Shown here piece by piece: positions 42,981 to 51,470 of a DNA stretch of 64,000 bases (its first letter is position 1; every line of letters begins with the position of its first letter). Source of the DNA: Blastococcus sp. KM273128 (GTDB lineage: Bacteria > Actinomycetota > Actinomycetes > Mycobacteriales > Geodermatophilaceae); contig NZ_SSXA01000006.1 in NCBI RefSeq assembly GCF_021698975.1, positions 62,001 to 126,000 of the forward strand, given 5' to 3'. The position numbers were made by a program, and so were the translations under genes. Below the pieces are notes generated by a model. The model did not search any database. It was given only the letters and a program-made list of their open reading frames with translations, and was not told where the DNA came from.

Positions 42981-45900
42981 GACCGCTCCTCGATCGGGGC
43001 ACGGCCGTTGGGGCCGAGCCGTCCGCTGGCGACGCCGGCCCGGCGGCGGTACTCCTCCACGAACTCGACCAGCGCCGGTCCGCGGGGTCGCCGGCCGGGC
43101 CGGATGTCGCAGGTGGCCACCTTCGACTCCTGGATGTGCACGTTGGGGTCCATGACGACCCCGAGCAGCTCGTTCGCCGAGTCCCCGGTGGTGATGCCGT
43201 TCTGGCCCCAGTGGTACGGGAGGCCGACCTGGTGGACCTCCCGCCCGGCGACCCGCAGCGGGCGCATCCGCTCGGTGACCAGCACCCGTGCCTCGATGGC
43301 GTTGCGCGCGCTCACCACGGTCGCCCAGCCCATGTGCTCGAGTCCGCGCTCGGCGGCCAGCTGGGGGCTCACCTCGCAGAAGAACTCCGGTTGCAGCTCG
43401 GCCAGGTACTCCAGGGCGCGGCTCATCCCGCCGGCCGTGTGGTGCTCGGTGAGCCGGTAGGTGGTGACGACGAACGGGAACGTCTCGTCCATCGCCGGGT
43501 TCGCCCGGTTCCACGCCCCTCGCAGCTCCTTGCGGGCCGGGTTGGCCTGCCGCTGGTACAGCGGGTTGGGCACCGGGGACTCTGCCGGCTCGTAGTGGGT
43601 CGGCATCGGCCCGTCGGCCAGGCCGGCCGGCACGTAGAGCCACGCCTTCCCGTCCCCCTGCATGACGAAGGGGTCGGTGCCGGAGAGGGCGTCCTCGGCC
43701 GTGGCGCCCTCCGCCGGGACGAAGTCGGGGGGCTTGGTCGCCTGGAAGTCCGGCACGTCGGGACCGGTCCACTTCCCCTCGTCCTCGTCCCAGTACACGT
43801 ACTTCTTGCGCTCGCTCCACGGCCGGCCCTCCGGGTCGGCCGAGGCGCGGTTGTAGAGGACCCGGCGGTTCATCGGCCACGCCCAGCCCCACTCGAGCGC
43901 CACCAGGTCCTGCTCGGTGCGCGGCTTCTTCCGGTTGGCCTGGTTCACCTCGTCGGCGAAGACGCCGGAGTAGATCCAGCACCCGCAGCTGGTCGAGCCG
44001 TCGTCGGCCAGCTCGGTGTACCCGGAGACCGCCGTGCCGTCCGGTCCGGTCCCGCTGATCTCGCGGAGCACCGCGTGCGCGCTGGGCTCGTCCTGGGGCC
44101 CGTGCGTCGGGTAGTCCCACGTGAGCTCCAGGACCGGCCGGTCGCGGGGGTCGGTCGAGCCGGCGAGCTTCTCGCGGATCCTGCGCCCGAGGTGGAAGTA
44201 GAACCACAGGTCGCTGCGGCAGTCCCCCGGCGGTTCGACGGCCTGGGAGTGCCACTGCAGCAGCCGCTGGGTGTTGGTGAACGATCCGTCCTTCTCCACG
44301 TGCGCGGCCGCGGGGAGGAAGAACACCTCGGTGGGGATCTGCTCGGTGACCAGCTCACCTGTCTCGATCTCCGGACCGTTCTGCCAGAACGTCGCGGACT
44401 CGATCAGCTGCAGGTCGCGGACGACGAGCCAGTCGAGGTTGGCCAGCCCCAGCCGCGCCATCTTGCCGTTGGCGTGGCCGACGACCGGGTTCTCGCCGAC
44501 CAGGAAGTAGCCGGGCACGGTGCCCTGGATCTGCTGGGCGATCGTCTGGTAGCTGCTGTGGTCGCCGGTCAGCCGGGGCAGGTGGTCGAAGCAGAAGTCG
44601 TTCTCCGGCTGCGCGGCATCCCCCCACCACGCCTTGAGCAGGCTGACGGCGTACTTGCGCATGTTGCCCCAGTAACCGACCGAGCCCGACGCCTCGGCGA
44701 CGAAGTCGTCGAGGTCGCGGTCCTCGCGGGCGTGCGGCATCGGGATGTACCCCGGCAGCAGGTTGAACAGCGTCGGGATGTCGGTCGACCCCTGGATGCT
44801 GGCGTGCCCGCGCAGCGCGAGGATGCCCCCGCCGGGCCGGCCCATGTTGCCGAGCAGGGCCTGCAGCACACCCGCGGCGCGGACGTACTGGACGCCGACG
44901 GTGTGGTGCGTCCAGCCGACCGAGTAGACGAACGCGCTGGTGCGCTCGCGTCCGGAGTTGGCGGTGAGCGCGTCGGCCACCTTCCGGAACACGGCCGGTT
45001 CGACGCCGCAGACCTCGTGCACCATCTCCGGGGTGTAGCGCGCGTAGTGGCGCTTGAGCACCTGGAAGACGCACCGGGGGTGCTGGAGGCTCTCGTCGCG
45101 CTCCGGCTTCCCGCCCACGGGCATCCCCCCGCTGCCGGCCTGCTCCGAGCTGCCCTCCGAGTGCTCCTCGGCGTCCGGCGCGCTCGGGGGCTGCCCGCCC
45201 CCCGAGGAGCCCGAGGCCCCCGGCTTGGGCGCCTGGCGCTGCCCGGCGGCGGCGGTCACCGACGTGCCCTCGTACTGCCAGGTCGTCTCGTCGTACTCCC
45301 CCTTGTCGGGGTCGTAGCCGGAGAACAGCCCGTCGAGGTCCTCGGTGTCCCGGAAGTCGTCCCGGAGGATGGCCGCGGCGTTGGTGTAGGCGACGACGTA
45401 CTCGCGGAACTCCAGCCCGTTCTGCAGCACGTGGTTGATCAGCCCGCCGAGGAAGGCGATGTCGGTGCCCGCCCGAAGCGGGACGTGGAGGTCGGCCAGC
45501 GCGCTGGTGCGGGTGAACCGCGGGTCGACGTGGATGACCGTGGCGCCGCGCGCCTTGGCCTCCATCACCCACTGGAAGCCGACCGGGTGGGCCTCGGCCA
45601 TGTTCGAGCCCTGGATGACGATGCAGTCGGAGTTGGCGAGATCCTGCTGCGGCATCGTCGCGCCGCCACGACCGAACGTGGTCCCCAGACCGGGGACCGT
45701 GGAGGAGTGCTATATGCGCGCCTGGTTCTCGACCTGCACCGCGCCCAGGGCGGTGTAGAGCTTCTTCATGAGGTAGTTCTCCTCGTTGTCGAGGGTCGCC
45801 CCTCCGAGGCTCGCTATCCCCATCGTGCGGTTGACCCGCTTGCCGTCGACCTCGTCCTGCCAGGTCTCGCGCCGGGTCCGGATGACCCGGTCGGCGATCA

Positions 45901-46270
45901 TGTCCATCGCGGTGTCGAGGTCGAGGTCCTCCCACTCCGTCGCGTACGGGCGGCGGTAGCGGATCCTCGTCTCGCGGGTCGAGTTCGTGACGAGGTTCTT
46001 GCTGGCCGCGCCCTTGGGGCACAGGCGGCCTCGGCTGATCGGCGAGTCGGGGTCGCCCTCGATCTGGGTGACCTGCTCGTCCTGCACGTACACCCGCTGG
46101 CCGCAGCCCACCGCGCAGTAGGGGCACACGCTCTGCACGACCCGGTCGGCGGTGGCCGTCCGGGGGGTGAGGCCGTCGGTCCGCTTGCTGCGGACGGCGT
46201 CGCCGCGGCCCAGGGGATCGTCACCGGTGAGCTGCCGGACCACCGGCCACGCATCGAGCCAGGTCTTCAC
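42977..46270 (-). CDS. fdhA: Selenocysteine-containing formate dehydrogenase alpha subunit; Sec encoded by in-frame TAG
   Basis: The gene reads 1098 codons from GTG 46270 (AGGAGG at 5 bp) with one internal TAG at 45712-45710, codon 187. Before it are SVCPYCAVGCGQRVYV and GRLCPKGAASK (the [4Fe-4S] cysteines) and YLMKKLYTALGAVQVENQARI; after it come HSSTVPGLGTTFGRGGAT and SNMAEAHPVGFQW. FDH-N enzymes have NQAR-[I/V]-U-H at this point, so TAG replaces the usual TGA for selenocysteine, the molybdenum/tungsten ligand. A SECIS-like hairpin follows. A glycine/serine-rich insert lies near residues 330-395. No twin-arginine leader is visible. A normal gene caller would split it at TAG (pieces ending 45710 and starting 45655). 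It needs SelA, SelB, SelD and tRNA-Sec(CUA), none in this window. Confidence 0.93.
45674..45712 (-). promoter_or_regulatory. Sec codon TAG and SECIS-like hairpin in fdhA mRNA
   Basis: Starting at the TAG (45712), GGUCCCC (45698-45692), loop GGUCU (45691-45687) and GGGGACC (45686-45680) form a 7-bp perfect stem. The GGUCU loop lies at nucleotides 22-26 counted from the first base of the codon, the same place as in the E. coli fdhF SECIS, whose loop also contains GGUCU and is bound by SelB. Confidence 0.85.
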
Positions 46271-46466
46271 GAGCACCTCCTGGGGGGCCCGCCCCTCTCG
46301 GGGGCGGACGGGGTGCCGGGCGTGCAGGCACGGTCTCCGGTCGCACACCTCGGCCCGTTCGGCTGCCGGTCCCGACCCTAGCCACCGGCCGGGTGACCTG
46401 CACCTCCGCGACTGCGGCCTCACGGGCCGGCTGGCCGGTCCCCGGGACCTCGCCCAGCATGGGGTG

Positions 46467-47936
46467 GTGAGCGGGAAGCCGGATGCCGTCGTCGTCGGGT
46501 CGGGGCCGAACGGGCTGGCGGCGGCCCTGCGGCTGGCCGCCGCCGGCCTGCGGGTGCGGGTCGTCGAGCGCGCCGACCGGCCCGGCGGTGGGATCCGGTC
46601 GGCGGAGCTCACCCGGCCGGGCTTCGTCTCCGACGTCTGCGCCTCGGTGCACCCCATGGCGGCCGTCGCGCCGTTCTTCCGCGAGTTCGACCTCCCGTCC
46701 CGCGGGGTCCGCCTGGTGCATCCCGAGGTGCCCTATGCGCACCCCCTCGACGGCGGCCGGGCCGCGGTGGCCCACCGGTCGCTGGCGGAGACGGCCGACG
46801 GGTTCGGGCCCGACGGCCCCGCCTACCGCCGGTTGCTCGGCCCGCTGCTCGACGCGGGCGACGACCTCGTCGACTACTTCCTCGGGAGCGCGCTGCGTCG
46901 GATACCGACCCGGAGCCTCCCGGCGATGGCCTCCTTCGCCGTCAACGGCCTGCCGAACGTCCGCTGGCTGGCCCGCCGGTGGTTCCGCACCGACGCCCCG
47001 CGGGCGCTGCTCGCCGGTGCGGCCGCGCACGGGACGCTGGACCTGACCCGCGCGATCACCGGCGGGCTGGGCCTGCTGCAGGGCATGCTCGCCCACCACG
47101 GCGGCTGGCCGCTGGTCGAGGGCGGTTCGCAGCGGATGGCCGACGCGATGGTCGCGGCGCTCCGGGAGCAGGGCGGCGAGGTGGTCACCGGGCACGAGGT
47201 GACCGACCTGCGCGAGTTCGACGGCGTGCCCGCCGTCCTGCTCGACACCACGCCGCAGGCCTTCGTGCGCATGGCCGGGAACCGGGTCCACGAGGGCTAC
47301 CGCCGCTGGGTGTCCCGGTACCGCCACGGTCCCGGGGTGTTCAAGATCGACTGGGCGCTGTCCGAGCCGGTGCCCTGGACCCACCCCGACGTGCGCCGCG
47401 CCGGCACGGTGCACCTCTCCGGCGACCTCGAGGAGACGGTCGCGGCCGAGTCCGCCCCGGCCTCGGGGCGGCACACCGACCGGCCCTTCGTGATCGCCGT
47501 GCAGCCCACCGTGGCCGATCCGACGAGGGCGCCGTCCGGCGGGCACGTGCTGTGGGCGTACGCGCACGTGCCGAACGGCTCCGACGCCGACCTGACCGAG
47601 CGGGTCGAGGCGCAGGTGGAGCGGTTCGCCCCCGGTTTCCGCGACACCGTCCTCGCCCGGCACACCATGCGCGCACCGGAGATGGAGGCCTACAACCCCA
47701 ACTACGTCGGCGGGGAGATCTCCAACGGCGAGGCCTCCCTCCGGCAGATGCTCGCCCGCCCGGTGCCCCGGTGGAACACGTACCGGACCCCCGTACCGGG
47801 CACCTACCTGGCCTCGTCGGCCACCCCGCCGGGGCCTGCGGTCCACGGCATGTGCGGCGACAACGCGGCCCGGGTCGCGCTGCGGGACGTCTTCGGGGTC
47901 GCGACGGCGCCGCCCTTGCGGCCGCCCGCGGCCTGA
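46467..47936 (+). CDS. FAD-dependent phytoene-desaturase-like oxidoreductase
   Basis: A 489-residue protein of the NAD(P)/FAD-dependent CrtI-like family. The dinucleotide-binding VVVGSGPNGLAAALRLAAAG and the following VVERADRPGGGIRSAE are canonical; the C-terminal FAD motif YLASSATPPGPAVHGMCGDN is present. CrtI relatives desaturate carotenoids, but this branch, also found in non-carotenoid loci, is functionally open. GTG 46467 is the conserved start, although no good ribosome binding site is seen. It is divergent from fdhA across 196 bp that show no other gene. Confidence 0.8.
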   Translation: MSGKPDAVVVGSGPNGLAAALRLAAAGLRVRVVERADRPGGGIRSAELTRPGFVSDVCASVHPMAAVAPFFREFDLPSRGVRLVHPEVPYAHPLDGGRAAVAHRSLAETADGFGPDGPAYRRLLGPLLDAGDDLVDYFLGSALRRIPTRSLPAMASFAVNGLPNVRWLARRWFRTDAPRALLAGAAAHGTLDLTRAITGGLGLLQGMLAHHGGWPLVEGGSQRMADAMVAALREQGGEVVTGHEVTDLREFDGVPAVLLDTTPQAFVRMAGNRVHEGYRRWVSRYRHGPGVFKIDWALSEPVPWTHPDVRRAGTVHLSGDLEETVAAESAPASGRHTDRPFVIAVQPTVADPTRAPSGGHVLWAYAHVPNGSDADLTERVEAQVERFAPGFRDTVLARHTMRAPEMEAYNPNYVGGEISNGEASLRQMLARPVPRWNTYRTPVPGTYLASSATPPGPAVHGMCGDNAARVALRDVFGVATAPPLRPPAA

Positions 47937-48029
47937 CGTCCCGGCCGGGTCCGGGTTCGGCGCCCGGTGCCGTCGGGTAGCGGACGTGGTGCCGCACCGG
48001 TCCATACGCCCGAGCGCGAGGAGCTCCCC

Positions 48030-48440
48030 ATGAGCGAGCCGACCCCGAACAGCTCCACCAGCGACCTGATCCAGTCCCTGGGCGCCGACCTCTCCACCCT
48101 GGTCCGGAAGGAGCTGCAGCACGCCCAGGCCGAGCTGGCCGGGAAGGCGCGGCAGGCCGGTCGCGCCGGCGCGCTCCTCGGCGCCGCCGGCGTCCTCGGA
48201 GGGATGGCCGTCGGCAGCACCACCGCCCTGCTGCTGCGGCTCCTGGACCGGAGGCTCACCCCCACGACCTCCGCCGCGCTGGCGACCGGCCTCCTCGCCG
48301 GCGGCGCCGGCGCGCTGACCGCCGGGGCGCTGGCCGAGCTCCGCCGGGCGTGGCCGATCGTCCCGGACGAGGTGGTGGACAGCCTCCGCGAGGACGTCCG
48401 CGCCGTCACCGCCGCCGAGGGGCCCCCGACGGCGGGCTGA
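48030..48440 (+). CDS. Actinobacterial Holin-X (DUF1469-like) membrane protein
   Basis: A 136-residue small membrane protein. A soluble amphipathic N-terminal helix ([20 protein letters not shown]) is followed by two hydrophobic helices ([21 protein letters not shown] and [20 protein letters not shown]). This is the Putative Actinobacterial Holin-X family; despite the name it is chromosomal and not a phage gene. ATG 48030 has a GAGGAG ribosome binding site. Its role is unknown. It is convergent with ctaG. Confidence 0.85.
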   Translation: MSEPTPNSSTSDLIQSLGADLSTLVRKELQHAQAELAGKARQAGRAGALLGAAGVLGGMAVGSTTALLLRLLDRRLTPTTSAALATGLLAGGAGALTAGALAELRRAWPIVPDEVVDSLREDVRAVTAAEGPPTAG

Positions 48441-48446
48441 GCGGGC

Positions 48447-49349
48447 TCAACGGCCTGCGGCGTCCAGCGCCGGGCGGGCCCGGTCGGGCATGGGCGGGAC
48501 CGGCACCGGCGGCCCGTCGTCCGAGGGTGCGGAACGCACCAGCCGCAGCACCAGCACGACGGCGGCCAGCAGGTAGACCGGCGTGCCGGCGGCCCACAGG
48601 ACGGCGCCCGCCACCTGCTGGTCGGCCACCGGGTCGAAGCCGTGGTCGGCCGCCGTCTCCACGTACACCGCGTACCAGGGGGTGGACGACAGCATCATGG
48701 CCCCGCCGAGCACCGCCTCCCCGAACGCCGGCACGACGACGGCGACCAGCCCGGCCACCAGCTGACCGAGCCGCCGGCGCGGGATCCGCAGCACGCACCA
48801 CCAGAAGACCGCCGCCGCGGCCAGGAAGGTCAGGTGCTCCGCGACGTGCACGGCCTCCGAGCGGACGGCCGCCTCGTAGGCGTCGGGCAGGTGCCACAGG
48901 AGGACGACGGCGAGGTACCCCACGGCGACGACGAGGACTACGCCGGGACGGCGGGCACCCCGGACCACGGCCGACCACGGCCGCGCGACCACCTCCCGGG
49001 CGCGGGGCGGCAGCGCGCTCAGCACCCGCGGCACCGGATCGGCGACGACCAGCAGGGGCGCGGCCACGATGGTCAGCAGCAGGTGCTGGACCATGTGCGC
49101 GGTGAGGGAGTCCTCCGCGAGCCGCTCCAGCGGCGAGGCGAGCGCGGCACCGAGGGCCGTCAGACCGGCCAGCCACGCCGCTCCCGGGGCGGCGACCGCC
49201 CAGGGGGACCGGCGGCGTGGGGCCGACCACGCCAGCAGGCAGGTGTAGCCCAGGGCGGCCAGCCCCAGCAGGACGATCGTGGCGTACGACCAGTCGTCAC
49301 CACCACCCAGCGGGTGGGCCAGCATGCTGCCGGGACGCAGGCCGCTCAC
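48447..49349 (-). CDS. ctaG: Cytochrome c oxidase assembly factor CtaG (caa3 type)
   Basis: A 300-residue membrane protein with about seven helices and the caa3_CtaG motif set: SLTAHMVQHLLLTIVAAPLLV, LLWHLPDAYEAAV, VHVAEHLTFLAAAAVFWW and MMLSSTPWYAVYV. It is needed for copper delivery or assembly of caa3-type oxidases. The C-terminus is a short proline-rich tail. GTG 49349 overlaps the stop of the lipoprotein gene. It ends the ccm operon and should serve the oxidase genes encoded divergently at 56-59 kb. Confidence 0.9.
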   Translation of the reverse strand: MSGLRPGSMLAHPLGGGDDWSYATIVLLGLAALGYTCLLAWSAPRRRSPWAVAAPGAAWLAGLTALGAALASPLERLAEDSLTAHMVQHLLLTIVAAPLLVVADPVPRVLSALPPRAREVVARPWSAVVRGARRPGVVLVVAVGYLAVVLLWHLPDAYEAAVRSEAVHVAEHLTFLAAAAVFWWCVLRIPRRRLGQLVAGLVAVVVPAFGEAVLGGAMMLSSTPWYAVYVETAADHGFDPVADQQVAGAVLWAAGTPVYLLAAVVLVLRLVRSAPSDDGPPVPVPPMPDRARPALDAAGR

Positions 49350-49744
49350 GGCCCGGCCTCCGGGGTGACGACGTCGAGCACCGTGTGCATGCCCGCGGCG
49401 TGGTGCCCGGTCACCGTGCACCAGAGCTCGACGCGCTCGTCCGCCGCCACGGTGAACCCCAGCTCGTGCACCTCGCCGGGGTCGAGCACCGGTGTGACGG
49501 CGCGCTGGTCACCGTCGACGCGGACGGCGAGGTCGTGCGGCGCGGCCCCGGCGTTGGTCACGACGAGGCGCACCGCACCCACGGACAGGGGCCGCGCCTC
49601 GGTGACGATCTCCCACTCGGTCAGCCCGACCCGCTGCTCGGCCGCCGGCGGGCCGGCCGGCGGCGGCGGGGCCTCGGCGGAGCACCCGGTGAGACCCGCG
49701 ACGAGCACGAGCGGGAGCAGCGCGCGGGCGGCGCGCGCGGTCAC
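49346..49744 (-). CDS. Cupredoxin-like lipoprotein
   Basis: A 132-residue secreted lipoprotein. The signal peptide ends at the lipobox VAGLTGC, with the lipidated cysteine near residue 21. The mature part has a cupredoxin pattern: histidine in GAAPHDLAV and Cys-x4-His-His-x2-Gly-Met in LWCTVTGHHAAGMHTVL, the usual type 1 copper ligands. It may shuttle electrons to the oxidase or deliver copper to CuA. It overlaps its neighbours on both sides by 4 bp within the ccm-ctaG operon. Confidence 0.82.
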   Translation of the reverse strand: MTARAARALLPLVLVAGLTGCSAEAPPPPAGPPAAEQRVGLTEWEIVTEARPLSVGAVRLVVTNAGAAPHDLAVRVDGDQRAVTPVLDPGEVHELGFTVAADERVELWCTVTGHHAAGMHTVLDVVTPEAGP

Positions 49745-50931
49745 GGCTCCCCCAGCAGGTCACGCACCGCGTCCGCCGCGGGGTGGCCGGGGGCCAGCTC
49801 CAGGAACCGCCGCAGGGTGGCGACGGCCGCCGGGTCCCCGAGGGCGTGCTCGGCGGAGCCGAGCATGAGCAGCGCCTCCGGGTGCTCGGGCGCCGCGTCG
49901 AGGACGGTCCGCACCAGGGGAACGGCCTCCCCCGGCCGGTCGTCGCGGAGCAGCGCGAAGGCCAGCGACAGCGTCACCGCCAGGTCCCCCGGCCGCTCCT
50001 CGAGCACCGCCCGGTAGGCGGTCGCCGCCTCGGCGAACCGGCCCTCGTCCTCCAGTTGCCGGGCCTGCCGGAGCAGCTCGCCGGCGAGGTCGGCCGCCGC
50101 TGCCCCTGCCTGGACGGCCGGGACGCCCGCCGGCTCCTCCGGCCCGGCCGCGGCGGGTGCGAGCGCACGCGGGAGGGCGACCACGGCGACCGCGCCGACC
50201 ACGGCCACCGCCACGACCGGGAGGAGGACCGCGGGCCGCGGCAGCCGTGCCCGCGCCGGCGCGTCACCGGGGTCCACGACGTCCCGTCCGGCCGGTGCCT
50301 CGCCGGGGGACGGCCCGGGCGAGGTGATCCGCAGGACCTCCGCGAGCACCTCGTCCTCGGCGGCCTGCGCGGCCCTCTCGGTCCGGGAGCCGGAACGCAC
50401 GTCGTCCAGCAGCTGCAGGGCGGCCTCCAGCCGCTCGTCGTCGCCGGAACCGGTGAGCCGGTCGCGGCGGGCCAGTGCGGCGGCCACCGCCGCCTCGGCG
50501 GCTGCGCGGTCGGCAGGCGTCAGCGCGGGTCGGCCGGTGGGCCTCCGGCGGGTCACCAGGACGCCGACCGCGACGACGCCGCCGAGCAACGCCGCGCCGG
50601 GCAGCACCACCAGCGCCCAGCCCACGCCTTCCCGCGGCGGGTCGAGCAGGATCCACTCGCCGTAGCGCGCCACGAAGTGCGCGCGGATCTCCTCGGGTGT
50701 CTCGCCGGCGGCCACCCGCTCGGCGATGACCGCCCGCATGCCCCGCGCCGCCGGCGCCGCCGAGTCCGCCGCCGACTCACCGGCGCAGGTGGGGCACCGC
50801 AGCCCCGTCGCGATCTCGCGGGCGGCCTCCGCCGGGTCGGTGCGTGCGACGGGCTCCTGTCGCCACCAGAGGGCGGTCACCAGCGCGAGGACCGCGAGCA
50901 CGACGGCCGCGACCCGCAGCCGGCCGCTCAC
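49741..50931 (-). CDS. ccmH: Fused cytochrome c biogenesis protein CcmH/CcmI
   Basis: A 396-residue fusion. Residues 1-130 are CcmH: a signal anchor, the redox motif LRCPTCAGES and IRAHFVARYGEWILLDPP. A second membrane helix (WALVVLPGAALLGGVVAVGVL) precedes a CcmI-like part with another helix and tetratricopeptide repeats (RFAEAATAYRAVLEERPGDL and the following VRTVLDAAPEHPEALLMLG). CcmH reduces apocytochrome CxxCH thiols, and CcmI chaperones apocytochrome. GTG 50931 overlaps the ccmG stop. The fusion is known in Proteobacteria. Confidence 0.9.
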   Translation of the reverse strand: MSGRLRVAAVVLAVLALVTALWWRQEPVARTDPAEAAREIATGLRCPTCAGESAADSAAPAARGMRAVIAERVAAGETPEEIRAHFVARYGEWILLDPPREGVGWALVVLPGAALLGGVVAVGVLVTRRRPTGRPALTPADRAAAEAAVAAALARRDRLTGSGDDERLEAALQLLDDVRSGSRTERAAQAAEDEVLAEVLRITSPGPSPGEAPAGRDVVDPGDAPARARLPRPAVLLPVVAVAVVGAVAVVALPRALAPAAAGPEEPAGVPAVQAGAAAADLAGELLRQARQLEDEGRFAEAATAYRAVLEERPGDLAVTLSLAFALLRDDRPGEAVPLVRTVLDAAPEHPEALLMLGSAEHALGDPAAVATLRRFLELAPGHPAADAVRDLLGEP

Positions 50932-51470
50932 GCCCCCTCCAGGAGGGGCAGCACTTCCTCGGCCAGCCACGCGGCGGACACCGCACCCACCCGCCGGGCG
51001 ACGACGGCCCCGTCCCGGTCGACCACGAAGGTCTCGGGCACGCCGGTGGTCCCCCACTCGACCGCCAGCCGCCCGTCGGCGTCGACGACGCTCGGGAACG
51101 GCGTCCCACCCACCCCGGCGAGGAACTCCCGCGCGTCGTCGTCGTCGTCGTTGACGTCGATCCCGACGACCCGCAAGCCCTGCGGCCCCCACTGCCGGGC
51201 CGTCTCCACCAGCAGCGGCATCTCCTCCCGGCAGGGCGCGCACCACGACGCCCAGACGTTGACCAACACCACCGAGCCGCGCAGCTCCACCAGGTCGAGG
51301 TGGCCTCCGTCGAGCGTGGTGCCCGCCAGCGCCGGTGCCGGACCGCCGACCATCGCCGTGGCGGACGCCGCCTCGCGCGGGCGGTCGAGCGCGAGGGCCA
51401 GCGGCACCACCAGCGCGAAGCCCGCGAGCAGGGCGGCCACCAGCAGCAGTGCCCGCCGCCGGCCGCTCAC
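50928..51470 (-). CDS. ccmG: Thiol:disulfide interchange protein CcmG/DsbE (TlpA-like)
   Basis: A 180-residue membrane-anchored thioredoxin fold. One N-terminal helix (ALLLVAALLAGFALVVPLAL) is followed by the catalytic VWASWCAPCREEMP and the cis-proline region TGVPETFVVDRDG. It keeps apocytochrome and CcmH cysteines reduced outside the membrane. The acidic loop NDDDDDAREFL is unusual in being five aspartates long. GTG 51470 overlaps the ccmF stop, in order with the ccm operon. Confidence 0.93.
   Translation of the reverse strand: MSGRRRALLLVAALLAGFALVVPLALALDRPREAASATAMVGGPAPALAGTTLDGGHLDLVELRGSVVLVNVWASWCAPCREEMPLLVETARQWGPQGLRVVGIDVNDDDDDAREFLAGVGGTPFPSVVDADGRLAVEWGTTGVPETFVVDRDGAVVARRVGAVSAAWLAEEVLPLLEGA

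Noticed and set aside
45655-46270. fdhA as a pseudogene or as two separate genes split at 45710
   Set aside because: The stop is at the exact selenocysteine site, frames match on both sides, fdhB and nrfD are intact, and a SECIS-like hairpin follows.
43136-46381. A 1081-codon open frame antisense to fdhA
   Set aside because: It is a shadow of the GC-rich codon pattern of fdhA; its translation has no domain and is rich in Arg, Gly, Pro and Val repeats.
40906-46466. A tRNA-Sec, selA or selB gene next to the formate dehydrogenase operon
   Set aside because: I looked through the gaps around the operon and saw no long-variable-arm tRNA and no SelA/SelB/SelD-like frame; they must be elsewhere.
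48030-48440. Holin-X gene as a sign of a prophage
   Set aside because: This family is a common chromosomal actinobacterial membrane protein and no other phage gene is near.
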